From positions 116,860,340 through 116,924,339 of the forward strand of contig CM046875.1 in NCBI GenBank assembly GCA_025667525.1: a DNA stretch of 64,000 nucleotides, in the 5' to 3' direction. Positions 1-11,813 of this stretch are shown piece after piece; positions within the stretch are counted from its first letter, which is position 1, and each line of letters opens with the position of its first letter. The notes under the pieces are model-generated. The model searched no databases, was not told the origin of the DNA, and worked only from the letters and a program-made list of their open reading frames with translations. The position numbers and the translations under genes are program-made. Origin of the DNA: Glebionis coronaria (taxonomy: Eukaryota > Streptophyta > Magnoliopsida > Asterales > Asteraceae).

Positions 1-380
1 ATCTCCATGAGTTCGTCTTTGGTAGGGTTCTTTGAAAATGTCATACCCTTGGGTGTATCCCGAATTCCAAATATCTTGCGAAAGTCTGAAACGGTGAGTG
101 TCTGTTGCTTGTTGTCGAGGAAGAAGGTGATCTTGTTTGAAGTCCTTTCCTTGGTAGCCCAGAATTCGTACATGTAATCAAATGGCACCGAAGCAGTACT
201 CCTTAATGCATTCTTGAAGTGAGATTGATCAAGGGTTGCTAAGGCGACTTTGAATCCAAGGTGAGTGGAATGAGAGACTTCCTTCAATCGGTAATTGTTC
301 GGTATGAGCTTAAGTTCTTTTGCCTCGGCAATTGCGGCTGCTCTAGTATCTTGAAGTTCTTGCACGGTTGGATTAGTCAT
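1..380 (-). CDS. Partial accessory open frame downstream of copia pol
   Basis: An uninterrupted frame starts at the ATG at 378-380 and runs off the left edge (126 codons visible, beginning [20 protein letters not shown]). It carries the pattern L-D-Q-S-H-F-x-N-A-L near residues 48-57, then EFW, a Leu-Asp-Asn stretch and [10 protein letters not shown] near residues 99-108. I recall this layout from proteins that accompany copia elements in Asteraceae; that is recognition, not a search result. It is not a recognisable envelope, and no membrane segment is visible in this part. The ATG follows a candidate splice acceptor (CAG at 386-388) by five bases. Function unknown. It could be the third frame of element G or the first frame of a separate element. 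Confidence 0.55.
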   Translation of the reverse strand, partial: MTNPTVQELQDTRAAAIAEAKELKLIPNNYRLKEVSHSTHLGFKVALATLDQSHFKNALRSTASVPFDYMYEFWATKERTSNKITFFLDNKQQTLTVSDFRKIFGIRDTPKGMTFSKNPTKDELME

Positions 381-418
381 GGTTTCTGCTTAAGATAAGA
401 CATAAAAGGTTGATACAC

Positions 419-547
<129 letters not shown>

Positions 548-639
548 ATTATGTTGTTACTTCTAAGCATTACACATATGACACAATTCATTAAGCATTT
601 TTAACACACAAACATTTAACAAGCAACAATTAATAATCT

Positions 640-1400
640 AACAATCCTTCATTCGGAAAAATGTGTCTCGTTCGGAATAAACACCTTCATGCGAAAAAAG
701 CTTCATGCGGAATAATCCCCTTCATGCAGAAAAAGCTTCATGCGGAATGTCTTCATCCGGAATAACGTTCATCCGGAATAGCCTTCATCCGGAATAACCT
801 TCATCCGGAATAACCTTCATCCGGAATAACCTTCATCCGGAATAACCTTCATCCGGAATAACCTTCATCCGGAATAACCTTCATCCGGAATAACCTTCAT
901 CCGGAATAAACTTCATCCGGAATAATGTTCATCCGGAATATTCTTCATCCGGAATAACCTTCATCCGGAATATTGTTCATCCGGAATATTGTTCGTCTGG
1001 AATATTGTTCATCCAGAATAGTGTTCATCCGGAATATTGTTCATCCGGAATATTGTTCATCCGGAAAATTATTCATCCGGAATATTGTTCATCCGGAATA
1101 TTGTTCATCCGGAATATGGTTCATCCGGAATATTGTTCATCCGAAATATTGTTCATCCGGAATATTGTTCATCCGGAGTATTGTTCATCCGGAATGAATC
1201 GTTCATTCGGAATATTTTTGTTCATCCGGAATAACTCAAAAACATGTTTATTCGGAATATTTTTGTTCATCCGGAATAATTCAAAAACAAGTTCATTCGG
1301 AATAATTTTGTTCATCCGGAATAATTCAAAAACATGTTCATTCGGAATATTTTTGTTCATCCGGGATAAAACTTTGAAAAACCTGCTCATTCGGAATAAC
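640..1400 (-). repeat. Tandem array, 16-bp units with core CATCCGGAATA (sense TATTCCGGATG)
   Basis: About 30 units of roughly 16 bp. The first few are divergent (CATGCGGAAAAAG forms, 660-750). Then come about ten copies of TTCATCCGGAATAACC (770-970) and about a dozen of TTCATCCGGAATATTG (970-1190). The end has a longer composite period of about 47 bp mixing CATTCGGAATA and CATCCGGAATAA. The three zones suggest successive local amplifications. The first zone shares rare variants with the array at 11100-11560 in the gag leader, which supports both belonging to element G. Confidence 0.95.
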
Positions 1401-2682
1401 CCTAAACGCGTTCTATGAGAGATTAATCTAAACGCATGAGTGAGTTATAAGGCAATCTAAGGCAACAAAACTTGTTCTAATCCTATTCTGAGACAAACCC
1501 AGCTTAAACCCCTAATCAATTTGACCTAATTAATTTGAAAACCCTAATTTTAATGAATTAATTAAAACAACTCAATTAATTGGATTAAGGAATGAATTGA
1601 GACGAATTTGGAATCAAAAACACGATGTTTGTACCTTGATGAAAGAACTAAACGGATTGGAGATCAAGAACGAGGGATTGTGAGCTTGTGTGTGTGTTTT
1701 TGTGTGTGTTAATGGCGGCCAAAGAAACGAAGGAGAAAGAAAAAAAGAAGGACGGGGTGTGTGTGTTTGACTTAGGTCAACAACAAATCCAGTTTTCCAC
1801 TTAGTCACATATGGTCCCTATACTTTTCTTTTCTTTTCCTTTTTAGTTAATAATTCCTTTTATGGTTAACATCCGTTAAATTAATTAACCATCGTTAGAC
1901 CTATCGTACTGTATTAACTATTCTTGCTTGCACACAACTTAAACATTGTATCCTATTTAGCACATATCCAAGACCTAAAACTCACGATAAATCAGAACAA
2001 TCACAAGTCGTATGCCAAAGAAACTCCAGTTATTAACCATTTGACAGATTAATTTTTTTTTTGAAAACTTTTGAAGACCGTTTTGATGACGAAGATGATT
2101 TAATATTTTCTCCCCATTAAACGATGACCCGTTTTCTATTTAAAGAGTTGTAGTCATTGTTTAACGAGTCAAATATTGATGAAAGAATTTTCCAATTAAT
2201 GTCTTAGAAAAATTGATTCGTGGTGGCAATAAGATTTCTCTTATTTAAACAAAAATGCACTGAGACGTATACTAATTCGTGTTAGACCAAGTTATAAAGT
2301 AAACTTGGTCCCTTTGTATGATTTGGCTTGTAAATCATACCCGAGAAAATTAATTCCCGTTGTGAGCCAACGTTTTCCAAGGAAATACGTGACTTTAATG
2401 CGAAAAACGGGTTGCAGTCTGAAATAACTACAAGCCATAATGGGCATGTTTTAAAAATGTAGAACTTTTATACGGACTCTATTTATGACGTCGTGTCAAT
2501 ATTAATCGACATTTCTAAAGCCGTAAATATTACCGTACTAAAAGACATGCCCGATTTAAAAGACGAAAATATTTTTGGGTTTTCTTGGTTTTATATTTTT
2601 GTATTTTTCTTTTTGTGGTTTATATATATACGATAATATACATCATCACGATCAAAGGATACGCATGAATAGTTTACCATCA
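1401..2682 (-). other. Spacer between copia pol and accessory frame; possible leader exon
   Basis: No coding frame is supported. On minus, 1635-1800 looks like a plant 5' leader: pyrimidine-rich and CA-rich, ending in AAG before a GTACAAAC donor-like sequence (1627-1634). The matching acceptor would be TTAAGCAG ending at 386, giving an intron of about 1.25 kb that holds both the AT run and the tandem array. 1810-2640 is AT-rich, with no LTR copy or other feature that I can identify. Confidence 0.35.
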
Positions 2683-3533
2683 CTATTCTGCTGATTCTTC
2701 TGTCAACTCTTTAAGAGTCGCTGGAGAGAAGGATTTCATGCCAAGCTTGACGATCAAAAACTCGATTCGTCCTCGATCTAAGGCTTTTGTGAACATATCT
2801 GCCAGCTGATACTCAGTGGTGACAAAATACAGCTCGATCACTCCATTTTCTACTTGCTCTTTAATAAAATGGTATCGTATGTCAATGTGCTTTGTCGGGA
2901 GTGTTGAACGTAGTTGCAGCAAAGGGCAATGGCGCTCTTGTTGTCACAATACATCGGGATTTTGTTGAATCCAAGACCGTAGTCAGTTAGTTGTGATCTC
3001 ATCCAAAGGACTTGAGCACAACAACTGGACATGGCAATGTATTCAGCCTCCGTGCTTGAAATTGCAGCGCTTTTCTGCCTTTTTGAAGACCAACTAATCA
3101 ATCTGTCTCCAAGGAGTTGCACAGAACCAGAAGTGCTACACCTAGTGTCTTGACACCCAGCATGATCGGCATCTGCGTATGATATTAAAGCAATAGAGGA
3201 ATCTTCCGGATACCATAGACCACGATGAAGTGTTCCTTTGAGATACCGAAAGATCCTTTTAACATCATGTAGGTGCTTTTTGGTAGGCCGAGCCTGATAC
3301 CGGGCACACATGCATACGGCAAATTGCAGATCAGGCCTGCTAGCAGTCAGATAGAGAAGGGTGCCGATCATCCCACGGTAGAGTTTCGGATCGACAGCAA
3401 TCCCATTCCTATCTTCATCTAACTTGGATTTCTCCACCATTGGAGTATCCACAGGGTCACAATTTTCAAAGTTATATTTCTTTAATGATTCTAGAGCATA
3501 TTTGGATTGATTAATAAAGATGCCTCTGGGATT
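2683..3533 (-). pseudogene. Copia RNase H region and 3' end of pol (element G)
   Basis: Ribonuclease H removes the RNA template during reverse transcription. The frame 3452-2850 gives the copia RNase H order: SYADADHAG (first Asp), STEAEYIA (Glu) and YCDNKSAI (Asp). The frame then shifts near 2890 into 2922-2683, which carries [14 protein letters not shown] and the LADMFTKAL tail that normally ends copia pol. Between 3453 and 3533 a further interruption separates it from the RT frame: a stop follows the LGLQIS motif at 3534, and there is an indel before [10 protein letters not shown]. The catalytic residues survive, but the protein cannot be made as one piece. Confidence 0.88.
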
Positions 3534-5744
3534 CTAAGAAATTTGTAATCCTAAGAAAAATGAAATTTTTCCCATCATTGACATCTGAAAGCGTGTGAAC
3601 ATTATTTTCTCAAAGCGGTTTGACAATTCTATGTTAGAGGCAGCAAATATTATATCATCAACATAAATTTGTACCAGTATCATGTCGTTGTCTTCCTTGA
3701 GAGTGAATAGAGTGGGGTCTACCTTGCCTTTGGAGAAGCCTTCTGAAATGAGATATGTTGAAAGGAGATCATACCACGCGCGTGGAGCTTGTTTCAACCC
3801 ATAGAGAGCCTTCTTAAGCTTGTACACATGATTAGGAAACTTCGTGCTAACGAACCCATTTGGCTGACTAACATAGACTTCTTCCCTTAGTTCACCATTC
3901 AAAAATGTCGTCTTCACATCCATTTGATAGATGATCATGTTCATATGAGCAGCATACGCAAGGAATAGTCTAATAGCCTCCAATCTTGCAACCGGAGCGA
4001 AAGATTCTTCAAACTCGATACCTAAGGCTTGTTTGTATCCTCTAGCAACCAATCTAGCCTTATTCTTCAAAACTCCACCCATCTCATCGAGTTTAACCTT
4101 ATAAACCCACAACAAAGTAAGGATGTTAACCTTGTCAGGGAGAGGAACTAATTCCCATACTTCAAGTCTTTGGAATTCATTTAGTTCCTCTTGCATGGCT
4201 TCAATCCAAGATGATTGAGTCATAGCATGTTGCCAGTTTTTAGGTTCAACTTCGGAGAGAAATGCATCAAAATAGCAATTGAGTGCACTCTCTTGTAATT
4301 GATGGCGTGTCGAGACTGGTCGATTGAGACCTCCAATAATATTCCTAATTGGGTGATCTTTTGTCCATTTGGTGCTGTGATTTTCAATCCGTGGTGGTCT
4401 GGAGTAAACGTTTGTAGGAGGTTCTTCTGAGGTAGACACGGCTGAAGGATTTTCAGGTATCGGTATACCAAATAATGGAAGCTCTTGTTGGTGAGCATAT
4501 TCCAAATCATGATCAACAGAATCCTCTTCATCATCATTAGGCACAAGTAAGGGTGAAGATTCAGGTGTAGTTTGAGAATTACTTGGTGGAGGTGCATCCG
4601 GTTCAATGTTAATTGAAGATGCATTTGATGAAGCTTCATTAGCTTGGGCAACAACTTCAGGGATTGGAGCTATCACTACAGGTGCTGGAACTTCATCACT
4701 TGGGGGATCAAAGAATTCATCAAACAAAGGTTGAAATAGTTCATCCCACTGAGTCCTTGTAGGTGGTATAAATGATGTAGAAGAAGGATTATTGGGAACT
4801 AATCCGGAACTAATAGCACCGGTTCCCATCTCGTGAAGCGCGGGTTCAGAGCTGCGTTGCTCAGAAGCCATCGCTGTCAGCTCATCAAAATCTGCGTCCA
4901 TGGTTTCTACTATCTTACCAAGACGACGGTTATAAATTCGATATGCTTTCTTTGAGGGTGAGTAACCAATGAAAATACCTATATCAGCTTTCGGTTGAAG
5001 TTTGCCCAAATTCTCACTATTAATGGTTGGATAACAAAGAGCACCAAAAACATGAAAGAATGAAACATCGGGTTTACGATCATGTAGAAGCTCGTAAGGT
5101 GTTTTTCCATGGCGTTTCCGAATAATAGAGCGGTTTTGGGTGTAACATGCAGTAGATACAACTTCTGCCCATAAGAATAACGGAGCGTTCGCATAAATCA
5201 GCATAGTCCTAGCAGCTTCCATAAGCGTACGATTCCGTCTTTCAACGACACCGTTTTGTTGTGGAGTACGTGCAGCGGATGTTTCATGTGAGATACCAAC
5301 TTCTTCATAGTAATCACGAAGAGTCTGGTTGACGAACTCTGTTCCATTATCAGTACAAATACGGCGGACAGTAGTATTTAAACGTACCTCAATGAATTTC
5401 AGGAAAGTGATGATAGCCTTCGGTGCTTCATCCTTTGTACGTAGAAATTTAACCCATGTAAACCTGGAGAAATCATCCACAATAACAAGGATGAATTTCC
5501 TACCACGCACACTTTCGGTTCGCATTGGCCCACAAAGATCCATATGCAAAAGATGAAGTTTTTCTTGATTGGTGTCTTCAGCTTTGGGCTTGTATGATTT
5601 CTTGGTGCTTTTCCCCCTTGAACACGCGGAACATAAATGATCCTTGTGAAATTTGAGCTTTGGAAGACCACGAACTAATTCGTTTTTAGCCAAATGATTA
5701 ATAGCATCAAGTTGAGATGAGATAATCTGCGATGCCATAACCAT
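3534..5744 (-). pseudogene. Copia integrase and reverse transcriptase (element G pol core)
   Basis: A 736-codon open stretch. Residues about 30-50 hold the end of the GAG-pre-integrase zinc region ([11 protein letters not shown]). The integrase core follows with all three acidic residues: [16 protein letters not shown] and [13 protein letters not shown] Ser/Pro/Asp-rich linker (about 290-470) leads to the [24 protein letters not shown] (motif A Asp), [11 protein letters not shown] and YVDDIIF. It would copy element RNA and insert the cDNA. The open stretch starts out of frame with the upstream pre-integrase region and stops before RNase H, so it is a fragment of a broken polyprotein. The first Met is only the first in the fragment, not a natural start. 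Confidence 0.92.
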
Positions 5745-6150
5745 GACTTGGTCTTAGATGCTTTGGAGAGAAGACATACTGGAGAGGCGGCCATCATGTC
5801 TTGTAGGGACAAAGTGTAAAGATTTGCACCACGAGACCCCTTCAACAAGTCTTTTCCTTCCAAGTTACAGATGAAACAAGTGTGTTGTCGAAAAGCAACC
5901 TCTAGGTTGGAATCACAGAACTGTCCTATTGAAAATAAATTATGACCAAGACCTTCTACATAGTATACCCTTGAAATCATGACATTTCCAATCTGATATC
6001 ACCATACCCCATTATCTTTGCAATATGATCATTACCGAATTTAACCGTTCCAAGAAACTTGCTGACAAAATTTCTAAGCATCGAGCGATCTCCGGTCATA
6101 TGCTTTGAGCAACCGGAGTCCAAATACCAGAGGATGATTTGGACCACCTG
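5675..6150 (-). pseudogene. Copia protease end and GAG-pre-integrase domain (element G)
   Basis: The aspartic protease signature WYLDSGCSKHMTG is readable at about 6085-6130. It is in a frame different from the gag linker upstream, so an indel lies near 6130. In that frame a TGA and a TAG follow near 5960-5995. The pre-integrase domain continues in the frame 5980-5675: VYYVEGLGHNLFSIGQFC, then LEGKDLLKGSRGANLYTL and [11 protein letters not shown]. His residues of the HHCC zinc site are present here, and the Cys pair lies in the next frame (from 5744). At least three lesions fall within 450 bp. Confidence 0.85.
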
Positions 6151-7289
6151 AAAATATCACCAGACGAGGACAATGTATAGGTTTCGAAATCTGAATGTTC
6201 CTTGTTATTAGCAAGTACAGTTTTAATGATCTTAGATTTGCTAACATTAGGTTTCTTAGATTTCCTAGCCTTCTTCCTAGTTGGTGGTGTAGATTCAAGT
6301 TGGCTTAAATCCTGATGTATTTCTTCACTGATAGGCACTATAGTGGGGGCTGACCTAATTAAAGGGCGCGGTTTCCATACTTTAGTGCTAGTGTGCCTAT
6401 TTAAAGGACGCTGAGACCTAACCTCAATGGATGCATTCCTAGTTAAAGGGCACATTTTTCCATCTAATGTAAAGGTCCTACCAGTGGGACGCCATTGCCA
6501 TCCAACTTGGGTACGAGTTCTCCCAGTTGGCTTCCATTCAAGATCATTCCTAATGGCATTCATTTCATTCACATGATCAATAAGATACAAATCATGACGT
6601 TGAGAAAACATGCATTCAGTACAATTCCAATATTTCAAATTAGAATTCACAAATGGCTTAGGCTTCTGCACAGGCGCAGAGCTTTTAGTCTTAGCAACAT
6701 GATTCTTTTTATGTAAATCTGAAATAACATCCCTAGGGTGAGCTTCTACTTTCTTCTTGATGGTACTACTAGTGGATGGCTTGATCCTATCTTTCTTGAC
6801 TTGTGATCCTTTAGCCTTAGTAGACTCTTTTACTCCTGTAGAAGGCAAAGTGGGAACATTAGCAACAGATTTTAAAGGTGCCTTAGTTGATGGTGTCAAT
6901 GACGGTTTTGCTCCTGGGGTCTTATTGAATGGAGTTACAGCAATGGGTCGATTAGTGAGTAGTGTGGAACCCGGTTTTACTGTGTATTGCAAATATGCTA
7001 AGCAATATTGAACTCGCTGAATATATGCATGAGCTGAATAATAGTAACTGCTTGAGGGATCTAACGCATACAAATCATCTAAAATATCCCTAACAATATC
7101 CACTTGCTTAATTGCATTCATCATATAAACATCGTAAGTATCCGGATTTTGCTTATGGTGCGGGTTCTTATAGATCAGCACTGAATTGGTTGATGGAGCA
7201 CTAGAGGACGGTGCAGAGTTGGTAGCTAAGTTATTAACAACTTCTTGTCGGGTGAGAAGAAGTGTCTCCTTTAACTCGGCCAAGACCAT
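6096..7289 (-). pseudogene. Copia gag-to-protease linker with PTGR and CPLTR repeats (element G)
   Basis: A 397-codon open stretch rich in Ser, Thr, Lys and Pro. Residues about 220-330 show WNCTECMFSQRHD, then a run of W-x-PTGR units, CPLTRNASIEV, RPLNRHTSTKV and RPLIRSAPTIV. This unit is characteristic of long linkers in SIRE-type copia polyproteins (recognition). It has no catalytic role that I can name. It reads toward the protease but ends 30 residues too early, in the wrong frame (SSGIWTPVAQSI in place of the DSG context). Upstream, 7290-7477 bridges to the coiled-coil region with a stop at about 7313. Confidence 0.75.
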
Positions 7290-7477
7290 GTTTTTGTCAA
7301 TGAGCTGGATATTTAGTCAGAGATTTCCTCACACTTTTGGTTCAATTGTTCAACATAAGATTGTTGCTGTGCCGCATTAAAAGCGAAGCGTTCTTCTAGT
7401 GAACCATAAAGAGTGGACATTCCCTGTCTTGCACGTTCCATCTCCCCTAAAATAGACGAAAGTCTAGTTTCTAAGTA

Positions 7478-9144
7478 CTAGTTTTTAGACTCTGCAGCCT
7501 CTAGATCCAAATTTAGTGTTTTGTTCGATAATAAATCTCTCTTTAATCTCATAATCTCTTCCTCTAATGCCTTAACTATCTCAATCATCTTGTCACTCGT
7601 CTCAACACTGTTTTCACAACCATTTGTTACCAAAAGATCCTCATTTTGAGTTTGGTGTTTTAATTCTAAAGATATACAATGTTGTTCAAGTTGATTAAAA
7701 CGTTTTGCAAGTAAATTGTAAGAATCTTGAAGCTTTAAAAATTCAGCATTAGACTCCTGACAAGAATGATTATCTACGTCATTTACAGTCTCAGCAATAT
7801 TATTTACAGAGAGATCATGCATATCATCATATATATTCACAGCATCACATTTATTCATCGCGGATGTAAGCTCATTCGAATAATTAACATTCACAGTAGT
7901 AAGCACATCGCACGATATTACTTGGGACAAGAATCGGTCATATTCGGATAAAATCTTTTCCTTTTCAATTAGTTTTAGTTCGTAAGCGGTGTCCATTTCA
8001 TAAAACACTTTTTGAACTTCTTTAATTTCAAAATCGAGATTTTCCAAAAGAGATGCAAAACTTCTTTTTAGATTTTCGACAAAATGGTTGATCTCATTCT
8101 TAAACACCTCGTTCATGTGTTCGAAAGCCCATTCTCTGGCGTTTAGACCATTTGAAGTCGTACATTCCCGGATGACCTTGTTAAAACTAGAAAAGTATTG
8201 ATTAATCTCTTGCAAGTTTATCCATACAGTGCTAACAGGTGGAAGATCCTTTGGAATTTCGTTAGGTCCTTCCATTTTGAAAAGTGTAGGAAGTGTACTA
8301 GGGTTTTCTTCATTTAACATGTAGGTTGGTGTTGTGATGAGATCTTTATCAATATGGAAGCGAATTCTAAAGTCCTTTTTTGCAAACTCCTGATTCATTT
8401 TAAAATAATCACACTGAGGATATTTTGTAAAGTTGTATAACCGACTCTCATCAACTAGAGCCTTATTCTTTCGATCCTCGAAAATAACAATCGGATCTAA
8501 GACCAATCCTAATTTGGTTGCATCATAAAGTCTTGGATTATGGATAAAAGCTTGTCTTGCATACCGTGGGTTAGGGGGAAGGTCTGTTTGACGCGATAAG
8601 TTAAAATCTCTAAACGATGAGTCAAATAAGTGCATTAGTTGAGAGGCAGCGTATTGTCTTAAAAGCAAATAATCTAACCTTTTAATCCTATTAGCCGCAT
8701 TAATTTCCATTTCATTCTTTTTAGACTCGAGTAGTTCGAAATCCGTTTGAAGTTTGTGAAAATTAGTGACCACTAACTCTTTTTCTTTAAGTTCGTTGGA
8801 AAGATTTACTCTTAAGGTTTCAATTTCTTGCAAATGACCCATTGTTTGTTTCGAAAATGATCATATTCGGGATTTGTTAGAACATTGGACGAAGGAACTA
8901 ATTCTAAAGTTTGAACTTTTTCGTTGCACAAGGCAAGCTCAGCAGACAGATTCTTATTCGTAGCTAGGGTTTCTAAGAGTGCAGTATTCATTTGGCTAAG
9001 TAACTTTGCAGGAACCATGACCAAATCTTGTTGAGCAGGAATATGCGTATGCGAAATGACTCCCGGTTGTGATTCACTCAAAGTCTGGGGACTTGCATTG
9101 ATATTACTATCATTGATTGTCTCCTCATTTGAAAGACTCACCAC
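7478..9144 (-). pseudogene. Copia gag linker, coiled-coil rich (element G)
   Basis: Two overlapping open stretches, 9144-8812 and 8842-7478, change frame near 8830. They are rich in Leu, Glu and Lys. Heptad-like segments occur at the start of the second (HLQEIETLRVNLSNELKEKE) and at its end (ALEEEIMRLKRDLLSN), which suggests coiled coils. No enzymatic motif is visible. Regions like this separate the gag zinc knuckle from protease in long copia polyproteins and probably serve particle assembly (inference). The segment 9145-9237 between this and the zinc-knuckle piece is readable but interrupted. Confidence 0.65.
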
Positions 9145-9237
9145 CGAAGACTCATTCGAATCAGCACCCTCTTGCCCAACTTGATGTGGTTGAATACTAG
9201 TATCAGTGGTATTAGTAAGTACCTCAGATATTTGATC

Positions 9238-9681
9238 TCACCCTAAGCGGGAGATAGTTGCCATAAGAGCTGCCTGAGCAGATTGAAGATCATCACAGTC
9301 TGAATCGTACGCATCCAGATCATCTGCTTGGTATGCTGCATTCTGTGTAGTGAGAACTTCTTGTTCCGCAATCCCTGGATCATCAAGAAATGCTAACTCC
9401 TCTTCATCAAGTTCCTGTCCTTGTGCTTGAGCATTCACCAAATAAATCTTCTCTGCAAACCATTGACCATCCCTTCTCCTCTTGGGTTTTGTGCAATCCC
9501 TAGACATGTGACCTTCTTCCTTACGGTTGTAGCATGTGATCAATCTCAACTTACCTGTGGAATTAGCCCGTGGAGCAGTAACCATTGGAGGTGTGTTGAC
9601 CATTGGAGTAGGATTGACCATGCGTGCATTGGTGGTTGATGTAGTGGGTCTCCCTTGATAAGGTTGAATAGGTTGAACCAT
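9238..9681 (-). pseudogene. Copia gag zinc-knuckle region with a lost Cys (element G)
   Basis: 147 codons. The RNA-binding CCHC knuckle reads [14 protein letters not shown]: the second Cys is Arg (CGT where TGT is expected), so zinc binding should be impaired. A basic stretch ([11 protein letters not shown]) follows, then an acidic tail ([24 protein letters not shown]). It is separated from the capsid part by the stop region 9682-9809. The point change is consistent with decay after transposition stopped. Confidence 0.85.
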
Positions 9682-9809
9682 TACTATACCATCTTTAATT
9701 GAGGCTTGTTGTCGAGAATTAGATGAGTTCCTCAGCTGATTATTAGTAGGAGCTAGTCCTCTAAATCCTCATTTTCTCAATGTCCTTGTGAGGTAAGCAG
9801 GCATAGTGG

Positions 9810-10961
9810 CTAACACTTCAGCTGGGCCAGTTCCTTGTTTGAATTCAGGAATGGAACCTCATCATTATCACAATACATTGCTTGGTCTTGTTGAGCGGCA
9901 TAAGCACTAGAAGGAGTACTTATATGGTGAGAATAGCTTGGTGGATATGCTGCATTTTCTTGATATGGAGAGTATGATGACTGAGCATAGGGTGCAATGC
10001 TTGCTGGTGAATATGGGTGAGGTTGTGGAGCACATTGTGATGCTTGTGATTCTCTCTGAGACAAAGGTGCATTAAACTGATATTGTTGCTGATGTGAGGT
10101 AGGTGGTTGAGGTAGAATCGAATATTGGGGGAAGCTTGGAGTCATGTACGGAGATGGATGATAAGCTTGGTGTCCCATGATATAAGGAGTGTTGTTATAT
10201 GACAAGCTTGGTTGATTTGCCATCAAAGCTAAAGGTTCAGGGTACATACCTCGAGGCATACGGTGCATGATCACGTGTTTCTCATGCTGCTTGAGAAAAG
10301 CATAGAGTTGATCCAAATTGGACTTATGCAAATCCCTAGTTAACTTAACATCAGTAATATACTCACCCCATTCAGCTTGAGGTAAATTATTCAAAAACTT
10401 GGTGTTAACCTGGAATGGAGCAATCACGAGATTGTACACATTCAAATCATTCATGAGAGTAGTGAATCTGAAGTAGTAGTCGTGAAGCGTTTCCCCGGGA
10501 CTGTATGTGAACCGATCAAACAAGTCATATAACTTACATTCGCGTTCCTGTTTAGTAAGAGACGTACCTTGTAGCAAAACCTGTAGGCGTTCCCATAACT
10601 CCTTTGCTACCGTATATTTACTTACCATTCGATAGATGTCATGTGGAAGAGCTTGTAGAATGGTTTGAAGAGCCTTTTCATCTACATCGGCAATAAGTTG
10701 TTGAGCTGGCGTAAGTTCTTCAAACTCCCGTGGTCGAGTCACATTGTTAACAACGATGGTACCATAATCAAGTGGACCATTTAGAATTGACTTGACCATA
10801 AACCTCCCATATGTCGGTTTTCCCTTAATGTATGACATCATACGGCCTTGCCATGCTTCAAAGACTTCTTTAATGAGCATTGGAGGGCGATTATCCGTTC
10901 CCGTTATGACGGAGATATCCGTAAGTGATGTCATTTGAGGCATTAATGAACTCGGATTCAT
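9810..10961 (-). pseudogene. Copia gag capsid domain (element G)
   Basis: A 383-codon frame beginning at the ATG 10961 (MNPSSLMPQMTSLTDISVIT). Residues about 25-240 match the copia gag (UBN2-like) pattern: FEAWQGRMMSYIKGK, AKELWERLQVLLQGTSLTKQERECKLYDLFDRF, GETLHDYYFRFTTLMNDLNVY, FLNNLPQAEWGEYITDVKL and LYAFLKQHEKHV. This domain forms the particle shell. A Pro/Gln/Tyr/Ser-rich tail follows (250-360). The start is chosen because it is the first ATG after the leader repeats and immediately precedes the domain. The frame ends before the zinc knuckle, so gag is truncated. Confidence 0.88.
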
Positions 10962-11099
10962 TTTGATTACTTTAAAGAATCAAAGATTATCGGTTGATCG
11001 AGCAATGAAGTAAGGTTGTGAGTTGTGTTGTGTTGTTGAAATAAAACGTGTGTAAGAAACCAAGATTAAATCCTCTAAAAATCGTCGAAAAAACTCGTA

Positions 11100-11560
11100 A
11101 AATATCCCTTGGTTCGGAATAATATCCCTTGGTTTGGAATAATTAAGTTGATTCGAAATAAAAAATACCTTTATGCGGAAAAAGACCTTGGTTCGGAATA
11201 ATTACCTTGCTTCGGAAAAATCTCTTGATTCGGAATAAGCTTGGTTCGGAATACCTTGGTTCGGAATATCACTTGATCCGGAATAACCTGGTTCGGGATA
11301 TCACTTTATCCAGAATAATGTGTTTATCCGGAATAACTTGTTTATCCGGAATAACAGTTGGTTCGGAATAAGTTGATTCGGAATGGCTTTGTTCAGAATA
11401 TCACTTTATCCGGAATAACAGCTGGTTCGGAATAACGCGATTCGGAATAGCTTGGTTCGGAATAACCTGTTTATCCGGAATACTTGTTTATCCGGAATAA
11501 CTTGTTTATCCGGAATACTTGTTTATCCGGAATAACTTGTTGGTTCGGAATAAACTGGAA
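11100..11560 (-). repeat. Gag-leader tandem array (TTGGTTCGGAATAA / TTTATCCGGAATAA units)
   Basis: About 28 loosely spaced units of 13-17 bp with core CGGAATA, in two interleaved flavours. In the sense of element G the units are TTATTCCGAACCAA and TTATTCCGGATAAAC. The array lies between the primer binding site and the gag ATG, like the array at 640-1400 ahead of the accessory frame. A GTAATG donor-like site just after the primer site and an AAAG acceptor-like site about 10 bp before the ATG would make it intronic; both are weak. Confidence 0.9.
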
Positions 11561-11793
11561 AAACTAGTTCGTATATTAAACAGTCGTATGTGAATATTAA
11601 GAACAAACCCAGATTTTTACCAAATTACACGAAAAGTTTTGTGATTTCTACCAAAATAAGTAAAACCCAATACTTATCTACTAATCCCAACAACAAAATC
11701 ACCAAAAACTTCAAGATTCAAGATAGATTTTCCTAAAAACCACTAATACAATCAAAAACTAAAAAACAACACAAATCATTACCTTAAATCACC

Positions 11794-11811
11794 CCATGGC
11801 TCTTGATACCA
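11794..11811 (-). other. Primer binding site (initiator Met tRNA type) of element G
   Basis: On minus, TGGTATCAAGAGCCATGG starts two bases after the LTR end (CTACA, then AT). Copia elements commonly carry TGGTATCAGAGC here; this copy has one extra A. It marks the 5' side of the element and fixes its orientation. Confidence 0.88.
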
Positions 11812-11813
11812 AT

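Noticed and set aside
640..1400. CRISPR-like regular array
   Set aside because: Spacers between cores are themselves repeated and only a few bases long; the context is plant retrotransposon DNA.
973..1418. Frames of repeated FIRNIVHPEYCSSG-type residues
   Set aside because: Product of a 16-bp tandem repeat read in three frames, which gives the same peptide words in each; not a protein gene.
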